This document shows, piece after piece, positions 44,534 to 53,131 of a stretch of 64,000 nucleotides of DNA. The position numbers and the translations under genes were made by a program. Source of the DNA: Algibacter pectinivorans (GTDB taxonomy: Bacteria; Bacteroidota; Bacteroidia; Flavobacteriales; Flavobacteriaceae). Location of the stretch: NCBI RefSeq assembly GCF_900112595.1, contig NZ_FOMI01000003.1, positions 372,001-436,000 on the forward strand. The letters are read 5' to 3'. The notes under the pieces were generated by a model. It made no database searches. It was not told where the DNA came from and worked only from the letters and a program-made list of their open reading frames with translations. Position 1 is the first letter of the stretch; the number at the start of each line of letters is the position of its first letter.

Positions 44534-47206
44534 TTATCTATTCATAAACCTGTAAAACGGAAAGAAATATTTCTTAACCTCATCTTTATGTGAATTATTG
44601 TAATCTTCATGTTTGTTTTTACATAGGTTTTCATAAACTTGGTAATTGTTTATTTTTCTTCCTGTGTAGAAAACTATATCATCATCCTTAGGAAAAAAGG
44701 CTTTCTTACTTTTATATAGACCATCGCCATCGCTTAAGCCTCCGCCTAATACATAATGTTTTAATTTATTTTTAATGGCCCATCTAATAATTTCAACACG
44801 TAAAAAATCATTAGGTCTATGGCTAAAGTAGTTAGCATCGGTACCTCCTAAAAAAGCAAATAATGTATCTTTATTTTTTATAATTAATTCTGCAGATATA
44901 GGCAGGCCATCAAAATAAGAAAAGGCCATAAGTATTTCAGATCTATGATTGGAAATTAACTCTTTAAAATATTGTAACGAAAAAAAGTATAATTCTTTTG
45001 CATTATTTCGTTTCATAGTGTCTGTATAGATATTATAAAACGTTTTAATTTCTTCTTGAGTTATTTCTTGTTCTTGCAGAATTTTAAAGGTTAGGTTATT
45101 TGTTACAGCCTTTCTATAGTTATTTCTAACCTTAGGAAGGAATTTTTCCCATTGTAGGTCGAAATCGGATTCTAATGTTCCTTTAACATTTAAAAGTGTT
45201 GAAATGAGTAGGCCAGAATAGCTAATGTAATTTCTGTTTAAGCTAAACCGAATAAACTCTGTAACCACATTCTTTTTTTCATACCAACTATCTATAGCTT
45301 TCCAAAAGGCTTGTAAATCGATGGAGTTAACTTGCTTGCCGTCGTATAAAGGACCATTGTAACCATATGGCGTTATAGTATCATAATATTCCTCTTGAGA
45401 GTCTTTTGAATCTATTTTCCTAAGTATTACGGGCATTATAATTTTAACCTCGCCGTTTATTTTAAATTGGAAGCATTTTAGGGTATCTGTCTCGCTAACA
45501 AAATATTTCAAATGATCGTATGAATAATATACGTTGTTATTCCAATTATTTTTAAGTAAGGTTTTGTAGCTTTCAATTTCTTCAGTACTGTTTAATTTTA
45601 CACTTAAAAAATCGTATTCTTTATTTAGGTTTTCTACTGGATATATGTCGTTATAAAGAATTTTAGATAAAACTTTAGATAACCATATTATTCTACCACA
45701 ATGCTCTACATGCCATACAGCACGGTTTTCAATAACATTACCGGCAAGCATTGGTCCCATAACATGAAGGTTCTTACTACTTTCCAATGCGTTATTTACA
45801 TGAAAACCTATATTAGATTGGTTTGGAACACAATATTTTTTTTGTAACAGGTTTTTGTAAAGTATTGGCAGGTCGTCATGTTTTAAATTTTTGCCGCCAA
45901 CACAATTTATAATAATATGATACGCTTTTTTAGCTGTTAAAGTTTTGCCCGATTTAGTATCTAAATAAGTTAAAAGGTAGTCACCGTTATTATCTTTTTC
46001 TAAGTCGCTAAATCTTCCAGCTATGTGCTCGAATCTATTTTCTCGTTCTAGCTTATCTATAACGTTTGTGTAATGTTGTCCAGCACAACGCTGTCTTTTT
46101 CCTATCGCGTTTCCATATTCGCAAGCAAATATTTCAAGCTCTTTTTCGTTTAAAGAATTTAACAACACGCCAAAGGCTTTCGAAATAATTTCAACCGTAG
46201 ATGCGGGACCTAAATTAATGTCATCAGCGAGGTCTAAATCTTTAAAAGTGGCCTCTGCAATAATTTGGGCTGTTAGTTTGTTACAGGTTTTTAAAGCCTC
46301 TAAATGTACAGGTTTAAATTGCTGTTGTTTTTCAAAATTTATAGTAGTATCAGGTATTCTGCCTTGCGTAGAAAGGAATGTAAAATTTGTATTATTAAAA
46401 TTCTTGTCTTTAAAATCGTTAATTTTATATATTAGCTCTAGTGCACTAGCATTAGCACCAATAATTAAAATATTTAATGTTTTATTGGTATTTACCCCAA
46501 TAAAATTTTGAATTTTATCAAGAGATACTTTTAGTTCTGGCTTATATGGGTTGTTTAAAAAAAGGAGGTTGTCTTGTTCAATTATTCTTTTATTTTTCCA
46601 CAGATAATTTGTTGGTAAAGAACCTACAGAAAGCACAACCTTTTTCGATTTTATATCATCCTTATTTTCTATTTTAATAGTGTACACACCGTTTACACGT
46701 TCAATATCAATTACTTTTCCATTGATTTTATTTAACTCTATTTTATTGGTTTTCCTAAGCTTTTCAGTTTTGGCTTTAATTAATTGATCCATATAACACC
46801 CAAAAAAACGCCTAGGAATAAATAAATCTTCCCATCTGTTATGTTTTATATCGTCATGGTTGTTAGTGAGCCAGTCTTGAGTTAAAGTTCCACCTTCATT
46901 TTTAAGTTCTTGTAGCAGCCAATTTTTATTACTATTTAACCAGGCAATGAATAAGCCTAATTCGGGCTCAATTAAAAAATTTCGTAATGACGTTATTAAA
47001 AGCGTTGAATATCCAGATCTTTCTCCGTAGGGTAGGCCTAAGTTAAATTCATGGTATTTCTCAATAATGTTTATAGAGATTTTTTTACCATTAGTTTCGT
47101 CATTATTAATGAGTTTTAAAAAATTTAGGATACTAAAGGAAGTTGATATACCCGATCCAATAAATGTTAAGTCTGTAATTTCTTTAGTACTGTCCACTTT
47201 AGTCAT
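44534..47206 (-). CDS. Fusion: FAD/NAD(P)-binding protein (PF13454-like) + FemAB-like acyltransferase
   Basis: 890 residues, two parts. Residues 1-540 resemble FAD/NAD(P)-binding proteins of the CreE/HpyO or lysine-N-hydroxylase type. They have a first dinucleotide loop FIGSGIST (17-21), the PF13454 block YSTLLITSLRNFLIEPELGLFIAWL...FIPRRFFGCYMDQL, a second loop LIIGANASALEL (near 250), INCVGG, and the closing NVIENRAVWHVEHC. Residues 543-890 are a FemAB-like domain: YYSYDHLKYF, TPYGYNGPLY, ISAELIIKNKDTLFAFLGGTDANYF, YVLGGGLSDGDGLYKSKKAFF. The frame is continuous with no sign of sequencing fusion. N-oxygenation plus N-acylation is one possible combined chemistry, but this is inference. The start overlaps the PglD-like gene by 8 nt. 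Confidence 0.8.
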   Translation of the reverse strand: MTKVDSTKEITDLTFIGSGISTSFSILNFLKLINNDETNGKKISINIIEKYHEFNLGLPYGERSGYSTLLITSLRNFLIEPELGLFIAWLNSNKNWLLQELKNEGGTLTQDWLTNNHDDIKHNRWEDLFIPRRFFGCYMDQLIKAKTEKLRKTNKIELNKINGKVIDIERVNGVYTIKIENKDDIKSKKVVLSVGSLPTNYLWKNKRIIEQDNLLFLNNPYKPELKVSLDKIQNFIGVNTNKTLNILIIGANASALELIYKINDFKDKNFNNTNFTFLSTQGRIPDTTINFEKQQQFKPVHLEALKTCNKLTAQIIAEATFKDLDLADDINLGPASTVEIISKAFGVLLNSLNEKELEIFACEYGNAIGKRQRCAGQHYTNVIDKLERENRFEHIAGRFSDLEKDNNGDYLLTYLDTKSGKTLTAKKAYHIIINCVGGKNLKHDDLPILYKNLLQKKYCVPNQSNIGFHVNNALESSKNLHVMGPMLAGNVIENRAVWHVEHCGRIIWLSKVLSKILYNDIYPVENLNKEYDFLSVKLNSTEEIESYKTLLKNNWNNNVYYSYDHLKYFVSETDTLKCFQFKINGEVKIIMPVILRKIDSKDSQEEYYDTITPYGYNGPLYDGKQVNSIDLQAFWKAIDSWYEKKNVVTEFIRFSLNRNYISYSGLLISTLLNVKGTLESDFDLQWEKFLPKVRNNYRKAVTNNLTFKILQEQEITQEEIKTFYNIYTDTMKRNNAKELYFFSLQYFKELISNHRSEILMAFSYFDGLPISAELIIKNKDTLFAFLGGTDANYFSHRPNDFLRVEIIRWAIKNKLKHYVLGGGLSDGDGLYKSKKAFFPKDDDIVFYTGRKINNYQVYENLCKNKHEDYNNSHKDEVKKYFFPFYRFMNR

Positions 47207-47846
47207 TATTATTAATTTTTAATACTCTTCCTGGGTTACCTACCATTGTAGCGTTTTCGGGAACATTTTTAATTATAACTGTACCAGCACCAATTAAACA
47301 ATTTGCGCCTATTTCTTTTACGCCAGTCATGACTGTTACACCCATTCCTATGTATGCGTTTTGTCTTACATTTATTAAGGCTCCAACATTTACTCCAGAG
47401 GACATAAAAACTCCATCTTCCATGTTGACATGATGAGCTATTGTACTATCCATATTAATCATAATATAGTTTCCAATTGTAGTATGTGGCATAACAATAT
47501 TTCCAGCAAGCATATACACTGCTTCGCCTAAGCTTACATCGGGTCCAATAGATACCGTTTTATGAATAAAACTTGGAATTTCATAACCTTCTTTTTTTAA
47601 AGTAGATAGATATTTTGAACGTATAATGTTATTTCCAATTGGGCAATAAACCTGTTGGATTTTATTTTTAAATTCTGAACTAAATAAATCTTTATATTGT
47701 CCTAACACAGGAATATTTATAACCTTTTTACCTATTAATTCTTTATCATCATCAATAAAACCAACTATATTAATTCCATCTTCTTTTAGGTAGGAAGCGT
47801 AAACTTGTCCTTGTGTGCCAGCACCTATTATAACTGCGTTTTTCAT
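47199..47846 (-). CDS. PglD/NeuD-like sugar O- or N-acetyltransferase
   Basis: 215 residues. The N-terminal PglD_N Rossmann-like part (MKNAVIIGAGTQGQVYASYLKEDGINIVGFIDDD) is followed by a left-handed beta-helix of hexapeptide repeats from about residue 95 (VSIGPDVSLGEAVYMLAGNIVMPHTTIGNYIMINMDSTIAHHVNMEDG). The His in AHHVNM is in the position of the PglD catalytic His. It probably acetylates an amino sugar nucleotide with acetyl-CoA. The 4-nt overlap with the PglC-like gene upstream matches the usual PglC-PglD pairing, but no aminotransferase or dehydratase partner is within the window. Confidence 0.85.
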   Translation of the reverse strand: MKNAVIIGAGTQGQVYASYLKEDGINIVGFIDDDKELIGKKVINIPVLGQYKDLFSSEFKNKIQQVYCPIGNNIIRSKYLSTLKKEGYEIPSFIHKTVSIGPDVSLGEAVYMLAGNIVMPHTTIGNYIMINMDSTIAHHVNMEDGVFMSSGVNVGALINVRQNAYIGMGVTVMTGVKEIGANCLIGAGTVIIKNVPENATMVGNPGRVLKINNND

Positions 47847-48481
47847 TGTACTTGTGTATTTCCTTTAAAAGCTTCCATATTTACTTTTCCACTGCTATTT
47901 ATATCTTCTTTTTTTATAACTTTTTTTATAGTCATTAAAATTATTTTGATGTCTGTTTTAAAACTTATATTTTGAACATACCAAACATCTAGTTTAAATT
48001 TTTCTTCCCATGAAATAGCATTTCTACCATTAACTTGTGCCCACCCTGTAACACCTGGTTTAATGGAGTGTCTTTTTCGTTGCTCTTTATTATATAATGG
48101 TAAATAACTAACAAGTAATGGTCTAGGGCCAATAATACTCATGTCTCCTTTAAGAACATTAATTAATTGTGGAATTTCGTCTAACGAATATTTTCTTATA
48201 AAAAGTCCAACATTAGTTACCCGATCTTTAAATGGAAGGAGCTCTCCATTTTCATCGGTATTATCATTCATTGTTTTAAACTTAATAATTTTAAATAGTT
48301 TTTCGTTTTTCCCAGGACGGTTTTGAAAGAAGAAAGGTTTCCCTTTATTAGCAAATAACAAGAAAATAAGTACAAATATAAAAATGGGAGATAAAAGGAT
48401 TAAAGCTATTAAAGCAATAATAATGTCTAAAATTTGTTTTAATACTAAATATGGGGTCATTTTTAACGATTTTTCTAACAT
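47843..48481 (-). CDS. Monotopic phosphoglycosyl transferase (PglC/WcaJ-C-like), copy A
   Basis: 212 residues. A re-entrant N-terminal hydrophobic segment (LDIIIALIALILLSPIFIFVLIFLL) precedes the catalytic domain: GKPFFFQNRPGKNEKLFKIIKFKTM, SLDEIPQLINVLKGDMSIIGPRP (Asp-Glu dyad) and KPGVTGWAQVNGRN. It transfers a sugar-1-phosphate to undecaprenyl phosphate to begin glycan assembly. It lies between the second copy (27 nt upstream) and the PglD-like gene. The likely substrate is a UDP-diacetamido- or acetamido-sugar, by analogy with PglC. Confidence 0.9.
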   Translation of the reverse strand: MLEKSLKMTPYLVLKQILDIIIALIALILLSPIFIFVLIFLLFANKGKPFFFQNRPGKNEKLFKIIKFKTMNDNTDENGELLPFKDRVTNVGLFIRKYSLDEIPQLINVLKGDMSIIGPRPLLVSYLPLYNKEQRKRHSIKPGVTGWAQVNGRNAISWEEKFKLDVWYVQNISFKTDIKIILMTIKKVIKKEDINSSGKVNMEAFKGNTQVQ

Positions 48482-48508
48482 ATAAAATTAGGTAATGCTA
48501 TTTGCTTT

Positions 48509-49123
48509 TTATTGTTTTTGACGGATAACGTTTAAGTACGATTCAACATTAGTATTGTCAACCGCGACATCTTTAGAAGACAAAACTTTAAATACAGTTT
48601 TAACTAATATATTTAAATCTAACTTAAATGATAGATTATCAACATATTCTGCATCAAAATTTAATTTGGTATCCCAGTCTAAATTATTTCTGCCGTTTAC
48701 TTGAGCATAACCTGTAATACCAGGCTTAACAGTGTGCCTTTTTTGCTCATTTTTAGTGTAATAGGGTAGGTATTGTGGTAACAAAGGTCTTGGGCCAATT
48801 AAAGACATGTCGCCTTTAATGATATTAAATAATTGCGGCAATTCATCAATAGATGTTTTTCTAATTATTTTACCAATAGTTGTTAAACGATACGTGTCTG
48901 GAAGCAGATTACCATTAGCATCCTTTTTATCATTCATTGTTTTAAACTTTACTATTTTAAATAATCTTTCATTTTTACCAGGTCTTACTTGAAAAAAGAA
49001 AGGTTTACCTTGATTGGCAAAAAATAATAAAATAGTGGCTATAATTATTAGTGGTGAAAACAAAATTAAGGCTATCAATGCAACAAGGTAATCTAAAAAT
49101 GGCTTTATTATATTTTTGTACAT
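48509..49123 (-). CDS. Monotopic phosphoglycosyl transferase, copy B
   Basis: 204 residues, strongly similar to copy A along its whole length (LDYLVALIALILFSPLIIIATILLFF, KPFFFQVRPGKNERLFKIVKFKTMND, SIDELPQLFNIIKGDMSLIGPRPLLPQYLPYY, KPGITGYAQVNGRNN). The Asp-Glu dyad and the SLIGPRP helix are intact, so it is not a decayed duplicate. Two initiating transferases in tandem could start two different lipid-linked glycans, or one may serve another lipid. It is 5 nt downstream of the carrier-protein gene. Confidence 0.9.
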   Translation of the reverse strand: MYKNIIKPFLDYLVALIALILFSPLIIIATILLFFANQGKPFFFQVRPGKNERLFKIVKFKTMNDKKDANGNLLPDTYRLTTIGKIIRKTSIDELPQLFNIIKGDMSLIGPRPLLPQYLPYYTKNEQKRHTVKPGITGYAQVNGRNNLDWDTKLNFDAEYVDNLSFKLDLNILVKTVFKVLSSKDVAVDNTNVESYLNVIRQKQ

Positions 49124-49128
49124 ACCAG

Positions 49129-49371
49129 TTAATTCATTGTAGTTTTAATGGCCTGTAAAAGATCTCCAATATTATTCATATTCATTAAGTCCATTAACTT
49201 AAATTTTATATTAAACTCTTGTTCAATTTCATTAATTATCATCATGTGGGTTATAGATTCCCAGCCTTTTACATCGTTAGCGCTAGTGTCGTTATTTAAA
49301 ACAAAGTCTTCATGTTCTAATACTTTTACAAAGGCAGCTCTTACTTTTGTTTTTATTGTTTCTTCATTCAT
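49129..49371 (-). CDS. Acyl/peptidyl carrier protein
   Basis: An 80-residue four-helix carrier. Ser39 in VKGWESITHMMIINEIEQEF is the expected phosphopantetheine attachment site (D/E-S-I/L-x-x-M), and the following helix is acidic, as in carrier proteins of the DltC/ACP type. It lies between the adenylation enzyme (12 nt upstream) and the phosphoglycosyl transferases (5 nt downstream). The adenylating enzyme next to it would load it. The cargo may be an amino acid or another carboxylic acid. Confidence 0.88.
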   Translation of the reverse strand: MNEETIKTKVRAAFVKVLEHEDFVLNNDTSANDVKGWESITHMMIINEIEQEFNIKFKLMDLMNMNNIGDLLQAIKTTMN

Positions 49372-49383
49372 AATAGGTGTATG

Positions 49384-50880
49384 TTAGTTTTTTAAAAAAA
49401 AGGTTCTTAGTGCCTTTCTATCAATTTTTCCGTTTAAACTATGTGGAAACTCTTTAATAAAGCGAATATGCCTCGGAATCATATAATCGGGCATTTTACC
49501 TTTTAAATAATCAAAAATATAATCAGTTTCAAATGGGGCATCTTCAAAAGCTAATCCTAGTTCGGCGTTACCTAAATCGTTAGTAATATCAATTGCTACT
49601 ATGTTCGATTTCTTTTTAGAAATAGCTTTAGCGTGATATTCAATTTCAGCCAATTCCACTCTGTAGCCTCTTATTTTTACTTGAAAGTCTGCTCTTCCAG
49701 CATATAAAAAATCCCCGTCTTCATCCTTTAAACAAAGATCTCCGGTTTTGTAATAGCGTTCCGTTTTACCATTTTCCTTAATATTAAAAAAGCTAAGCGC
49801 ATTGCGCTCAGGATTTTTCCAATAGCCTGGTGTAATTTGTGGTCCCGATAAACATAATTCGCCCACCGTGTTTAAAGGCACTTCTTTATTATTTTCATCA
49901 ACAACTAAATACTTGGTGTTTTTTTGTGGAGTGCCAATGGCAATAATACCATTTAATGCCTTTGTGTGGGTGTGTTTATTATAAGGGTAAAAGCCACTAT
50001 ATACTGTAAACTCGGTTGGGCCGTAGTAGTTAAAAATTTTGCAATTTGGTAGGCAATTACTCCATTCTTCAGCAATATTGTTATGTAAAGCACCACCACC
50101 AAAGCTACAGTAACGCACATGTGGCGAGTTAATTTCTGCAAAATAAGGGCGCAAATAATTTAAAATAGAAGGCACCATAGTAAGCACACTTAACTTTTGT
50201 TCTTGTATCAGTTTAAATATATAAAAATACTTAATTGCATTTTTAGGAATAGTATAAATACAAGCTCCTGCTAAAAGTGGAAATAAATAAGTAACCACAG
50301 AAAAATCGAAGGTGAGCTCGAACATTTGTAAACAGCGGTCTGAAGCTAATAAATTAAAATCAGGTTCAGCATCTATAGCATCTACTAAACTATTTACGTT
50401 ATTAAAGGTTATAGGTACACCTTTTGGTTGGCCAGTAGTACCAGAAGTAAATAAAATATAAGCAATATCTTCTGGATTTACTTGTTTACATTCTAAATTT
50501 AGTTCTGTAAATTTTAACGATTTAGATGCTACCACATTATAATCGGAATAGATAGAATTCTGAGACGAGTCTATAACGGTGTTAGTTTCGGTAGCTTTAA
50601 AAATTTGAATATTACGCTCCACGGGGGTAGATGGGTTAACAGGAACGTAAGCTCTTCCTTCTAGCCATAAGGCTATAATACTGGCGTAGGTTTGTAAGTC
50701 ATCGTTAGTAACTAAACCTATAAGTTGCTCTGAAGGGTCTATATAATTTGCTATATGAAATCTAATTTTAGATATTTCTACAGCAAAGTCCTTATAGGTA
50801 TAAAATATATTGCCAATATAAAAAGCATGCTTGTTGGAATGCTTTAAAATAGATTGCTGTAAATTAACGATATACTCCAT
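49384..50880 (-). CDS. DltA-like AMP-forming acyl/amino-acid ligase
   Basis: 498 residues, the usual length of a stand-alone adenylation domain such as DltA. Core motifs: A3 YILFTSGTTGQPKGVP (141-156), YGPTE at 286-290, YKTGDL (A7), the hinge GRADFQVKIRGYRVEL and the C-terminal catalytic Lys in NGKIDRKAL. It activates a carboxylate with ATP and loads the carrier protein encoded 12 nt away. The block around residue 260 (CSFGGGAL) lacks the Cys-Gly-Glu that reads D-alanine in characterised DltA, so the substrate is probably not D-Ala. No condensation domain is present, so this is not a peptide synthetase. Confidence 0.88.
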   Translation of the reverse strand: MEYIVNLQQSILKHSNKHAFYIGNIFYTYKDFAVEISKIRFHIANYIDPSEQLIGLVTNDDLQTYASIIALWLEGRAYVPVNPSTPVERNIQIFKATETNTVIDSSQNSIYSDYNVVASKSLKFTELNLECKQVNPEDIAYILFTSGTTGQPKGVPITFNNVNSLVDAIDAEPDFNLLASDRCLQMFELTFDFSVVTYLFPLLAGACIYTIPKNAIKYFYIFKLIQEQKLSVLTMVPSILNYLRPYFAEINSPHVRYCSFGGGALHNNIAEEWSNCLPNCKIFNYYGPTEFTVYSGFYPYNKHTHTKALNGIIAIGTPQKNTKYLVVDENNKEVPLNTVGELCLSGPQITPGYWKNPERNALSFFNIKENGKTERYYKTGDLCLKDEDGDFLYAGRADFQVKIRGYRVELAEIEYHAKAISKKKSNIVAIDITNDLGNAELGLAFEDAPFETDYIFDYLKGKMPDYMIPRHIRFIKEFPHSLNGKIDRKALRTFFLKN

Positions 50881-50886
50881 ATTTTT

Positions 50887-51984
50887 TTAATAAAAATGAC
50901 CATCTCTATTATACAATGTTATGCCTTCATAATCAAAAATAGTATCGTTGTGTACAATACCTTTTTTGGTAACTTTATGAGTAAACACAGAAAAATAACG
51001 CTTATTTAAATTATCAGATAATTTAGTATCATCAGTAAAAATAAAATTGCGTTTAGATTTTAAAAGGTTTTCCATTAATACGTCTACACACACATCATAA
51101 TGCTTAAGGTCTTCAACTAAAAAGTATTTAACATTAAATTCATTATAATTTATTATGTATGATAAGAAGCCAATTATCGATTCGTTTTTCATAATTTTTA
51201 AATTATGAATATGAATATTATCACTTATACCAGGTTGTAAGTTTGTATATGGCTTTTTATGATTTAAAGGTATTTGGAGATATTGTGTATTGCTTAGTTG
51301 CCAATTTACATAATCTTTTGTTTTTAAAATTAGGTCGTTTTTACACAAAGGCTCAATAAAATGCCAAGTTGGATTATCCAATTCATTTATAAATTCGTAG
51401 GTTAAATGTGCTGTTCTCTTACCTAGTTTTAATTTATTTATAAAGCGAATCAGTTTTCCTGTTGTACCATCAATAATATCTAAAAGAAACTTCACGGGTT
51501 TTAAAAACTGAAATCGGCCTAAAAGCATAGAGCGATCTAAACTGTAAAATATGGTGTGTCTTAATCTCGATGTTATAACGCGAAAAGGACGTTTATCGTA
51601 AAAGTCCTGCACATTTTCCGTATAACTTTTTATTACCACTTGGTTTTGTACTAATTTAACAGCATAATCATATATGTACGTACCTAAAACTGTGGTTTTA
51701 TATTGTTTAGCCACCCACCAATCAATCATCCAATATACTTTTTTTAAAGGTTGACTTTGCATATTAATAACATCGGGGAACATGTAAATAAACGCTACCA
51801 TTTTATCCTTCTCCATGGCTAAAACTCCACAAAAATCTTCTTCCTCAATTCTGTTGTTAGCAATTAACCAAATAGCTTTACTTTTGGCCATTGGCGCTAA
51901 ACCAGATTTCCAAAATGTATTATTTTCAATATGCTCTCTTAACTTACTTTTAGTTAAGTTAACGATTTCTAAATCTTCACTCAT
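50887..51984 (-). CDS. GNAT-like protein of the glycan locus, unknown acceptor
   Basis: 365 residues, soluble. The first half has a GNAT-like layout (CGVLAMEKDKMVAFIYMFPDV, VYWMIDWWVAKQYKTTVLGTYIYDYAVK, where the segment TVLGTY replaces the usual acetyl-CoA pyrophosphate loop). The second half may be another GNAT-like fold (NESIIGFLSYIINYNEFNVKYFLVE). It is 6 nt upstream of the adenylation gene, so it is expressed in the same order and likely uses the carrier-bound product. I recognise no named family beyond this. An approximately 200-nt gap separates it from the upstream SGNH gene. Confidence 0.6.
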   Translation of the reverse strand: MSEDLEIVNLTKSKLREHIENNTFWKSGLAPMAKSKAIWLIANNRIEEEDFCGVLAMEKDKMVAFIYMFPDVINMQSQPLKKVYWMIDWWVAKQYKTTVLGTYIYDYAVKLVQNQVVIKSYTENVQDFYDKRPFRVITSRLRHTIFYSLDRSMLLGRFQFLKPVKFLLDIIDGTTGKLIRFINKLKLGKRTAHLTYEFINELDNPTWHFIEPLCKNDLILKTKDYVNWQLSNTQYLQIPLNHKKPYTNLQPGISDNIHIHNLKIMKNESIIGFLSYIINYNEFNVKYFLVEDLKHYDVCVDVLMENLLKSKRNFIFTDDTKLSDNLNKRYFSVFTHKVTKKGIVHNDTIFDYEGITLYNRDGHFY

Positions 51985-52153
51985 TGGTTTTGTTATACGT
52001 GTTGGTATTTAGTAAAAGCAACAATCTCATTCAAATATATAATTATATGATTAGCAATTGGTGTTCATTTATATATTTACGTTATTCATTACTTTTTTTT
52101 CGATAAGAGGTTCATAAATTAAAGTTGTCTTATAAATAAAGTAACACTTATGT

Positions 52154-52174
52154 GTGTTGTAAGAAAAACAACAC
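52154..52174. terminator. Weak hairpin downstream of the SGNH gene
   Basis: A 7-bp stem GTGTTGT / ACAACAC with a 7-nt loop, about 14 nt beyond the stop at 52188. It lacks a T-run, so termination is doubtful. Confidence 0.3.
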
Positions 52175-52187
52175 TCAGAAAATTACA

Positions 52188-53126
52188 TTAATCAAGATGC
52201 TTATTTATAATTTTAACCAAATTATTATTAAATAGGGTAGCACCTTTATCGTTTAAGTGCGAAGGGTCCCAAAACAGGTCTAGTTTATTAATATAATCTG
52301 GTTTGTTAAGGTAATTATAAAACGGTATACCTTCTGCTTTAGCTATTGCTTGTATAGTTGTAAAGGATTCATTTTTAGATAAGTCGCGCTCAATAAGTTT
52401 AGGCGAGCTAACAAATATTAATTTAACATTGTGCTTTTTAGTTTCGCTAATAAAATCTTTAAGTAATTGCACAAAAATTGGTTCTATTTGCTCGGTGTAA
52501 ATTTTTTTTGGTGGATGTTGGGTATAAGACACCAATTTTTCTGGAGTCATTTCTTCTTTTAAAGGTCTATATCCTTTTTGTGCTATTTGTGGAGCAAACT
52601 TATATTTTAAGACATGAACAATTGTAGAATTATATTGGTATGCCTTAAATAAAAGCTTAAGGTCTTTATATTTAGATTTTAACTTTAAAAATGGGTTTAA
52701 AGTTGCTTTATTATCACCATAATAAGGATGTAAGTCACTAAGTCTACTAAAGGCTATATCCGATTTAAAAAGGAACTCTTCATCTATATTAAAAACAATT
52801 AATTCTGGTCTATGCCTTTTTAACAGCATTTTTTGAAGCGCCGTATGGTAAATAAGTTGTTGTCCTTCTGCACCGGCATTGTAGCAAGTTTTTCCGGTGC
52901 TTTTTTCAATTATAGAAGGTTTGTAGTGTCTAATAGCATGCGAACTCCCAATAACCATAATAGCGTCTTTAGATTGGTTTATTACGTACGATGATCGCGC
53001 AAATTTTCCCGTTTCTTGACTTAAAAATAGTTTTTTAGCTACTATACCAAAACAAAAATCTATAACTAGAATAACTACAGCAAATTTTAATATTAATAAG
53101 GTAACACGTTTTATTTCAGTTGTCAT
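52188..53126 (-). CDS. Membrane-anchored SGNH-like protein partner of MBOAT 2 (DltD/AlgJ-like)
   Basis: 312 residues. One N-terminal helix (VTLLILKFAVVILVIDFCFGI) is followed by a periplasmic SGNH domain: block I MVIGSSHAIRHYKP (nucleophile Ser), an Asn in CYNAGAEGQQ, and block V DPSHLNDKGATLF. It starts 5 nt after the stop of the MBOAT gene at 53132, the same order as in algI-algJ and dltB-dltD. The GSSHA and NAGAEGQQ pattern resembles the third SGNH protein of the window (GSSRA, NMGADGRK) more than the first one. Confidence 0.8.
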   Translation of the reverse strand: MTTEIKRVTLLILKFAVVILVIDFCFGIVAKKLFLSQETGKFARSSYVINQSKDAIMVIGSSHAIRHYKPSIIEKSTGKTCYNAGAEGQQLIYHTALQKMLLKRHRPELIVFNIDEEFLFKSDIAFSRLSDLHPYYGDNKATLNPFLKLKSKYKDLKLLFKAYQYNSTIVHVLKYKFAPQIAQKGYRPLKEEMTPEKLVSYTQHPPKKIYTEQIEPIFVQLLKDFISETKKHNVKLIFVSSPKLIERDLSKNESFTTIQAIAKAEGIPFYNYLNKPDYINKLDLFWDPSHLNDKGATLFNNNLVKIINKHLD

Positions 53127-53131
53127 AATTA

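Noticed and set aside
49129-50880. Nonribosomal peptide synthetase
   Set aside because: Only single adenylation and carrier proteins are present, with no condensation or thioesterase domain.
49384-50880. True D-alanine ligase DltA
   Set aside because: The region that reads D-Ala in DltA is changed (GGG instead of Cys-Gly-Glu), and there is no teichoic-acid context.
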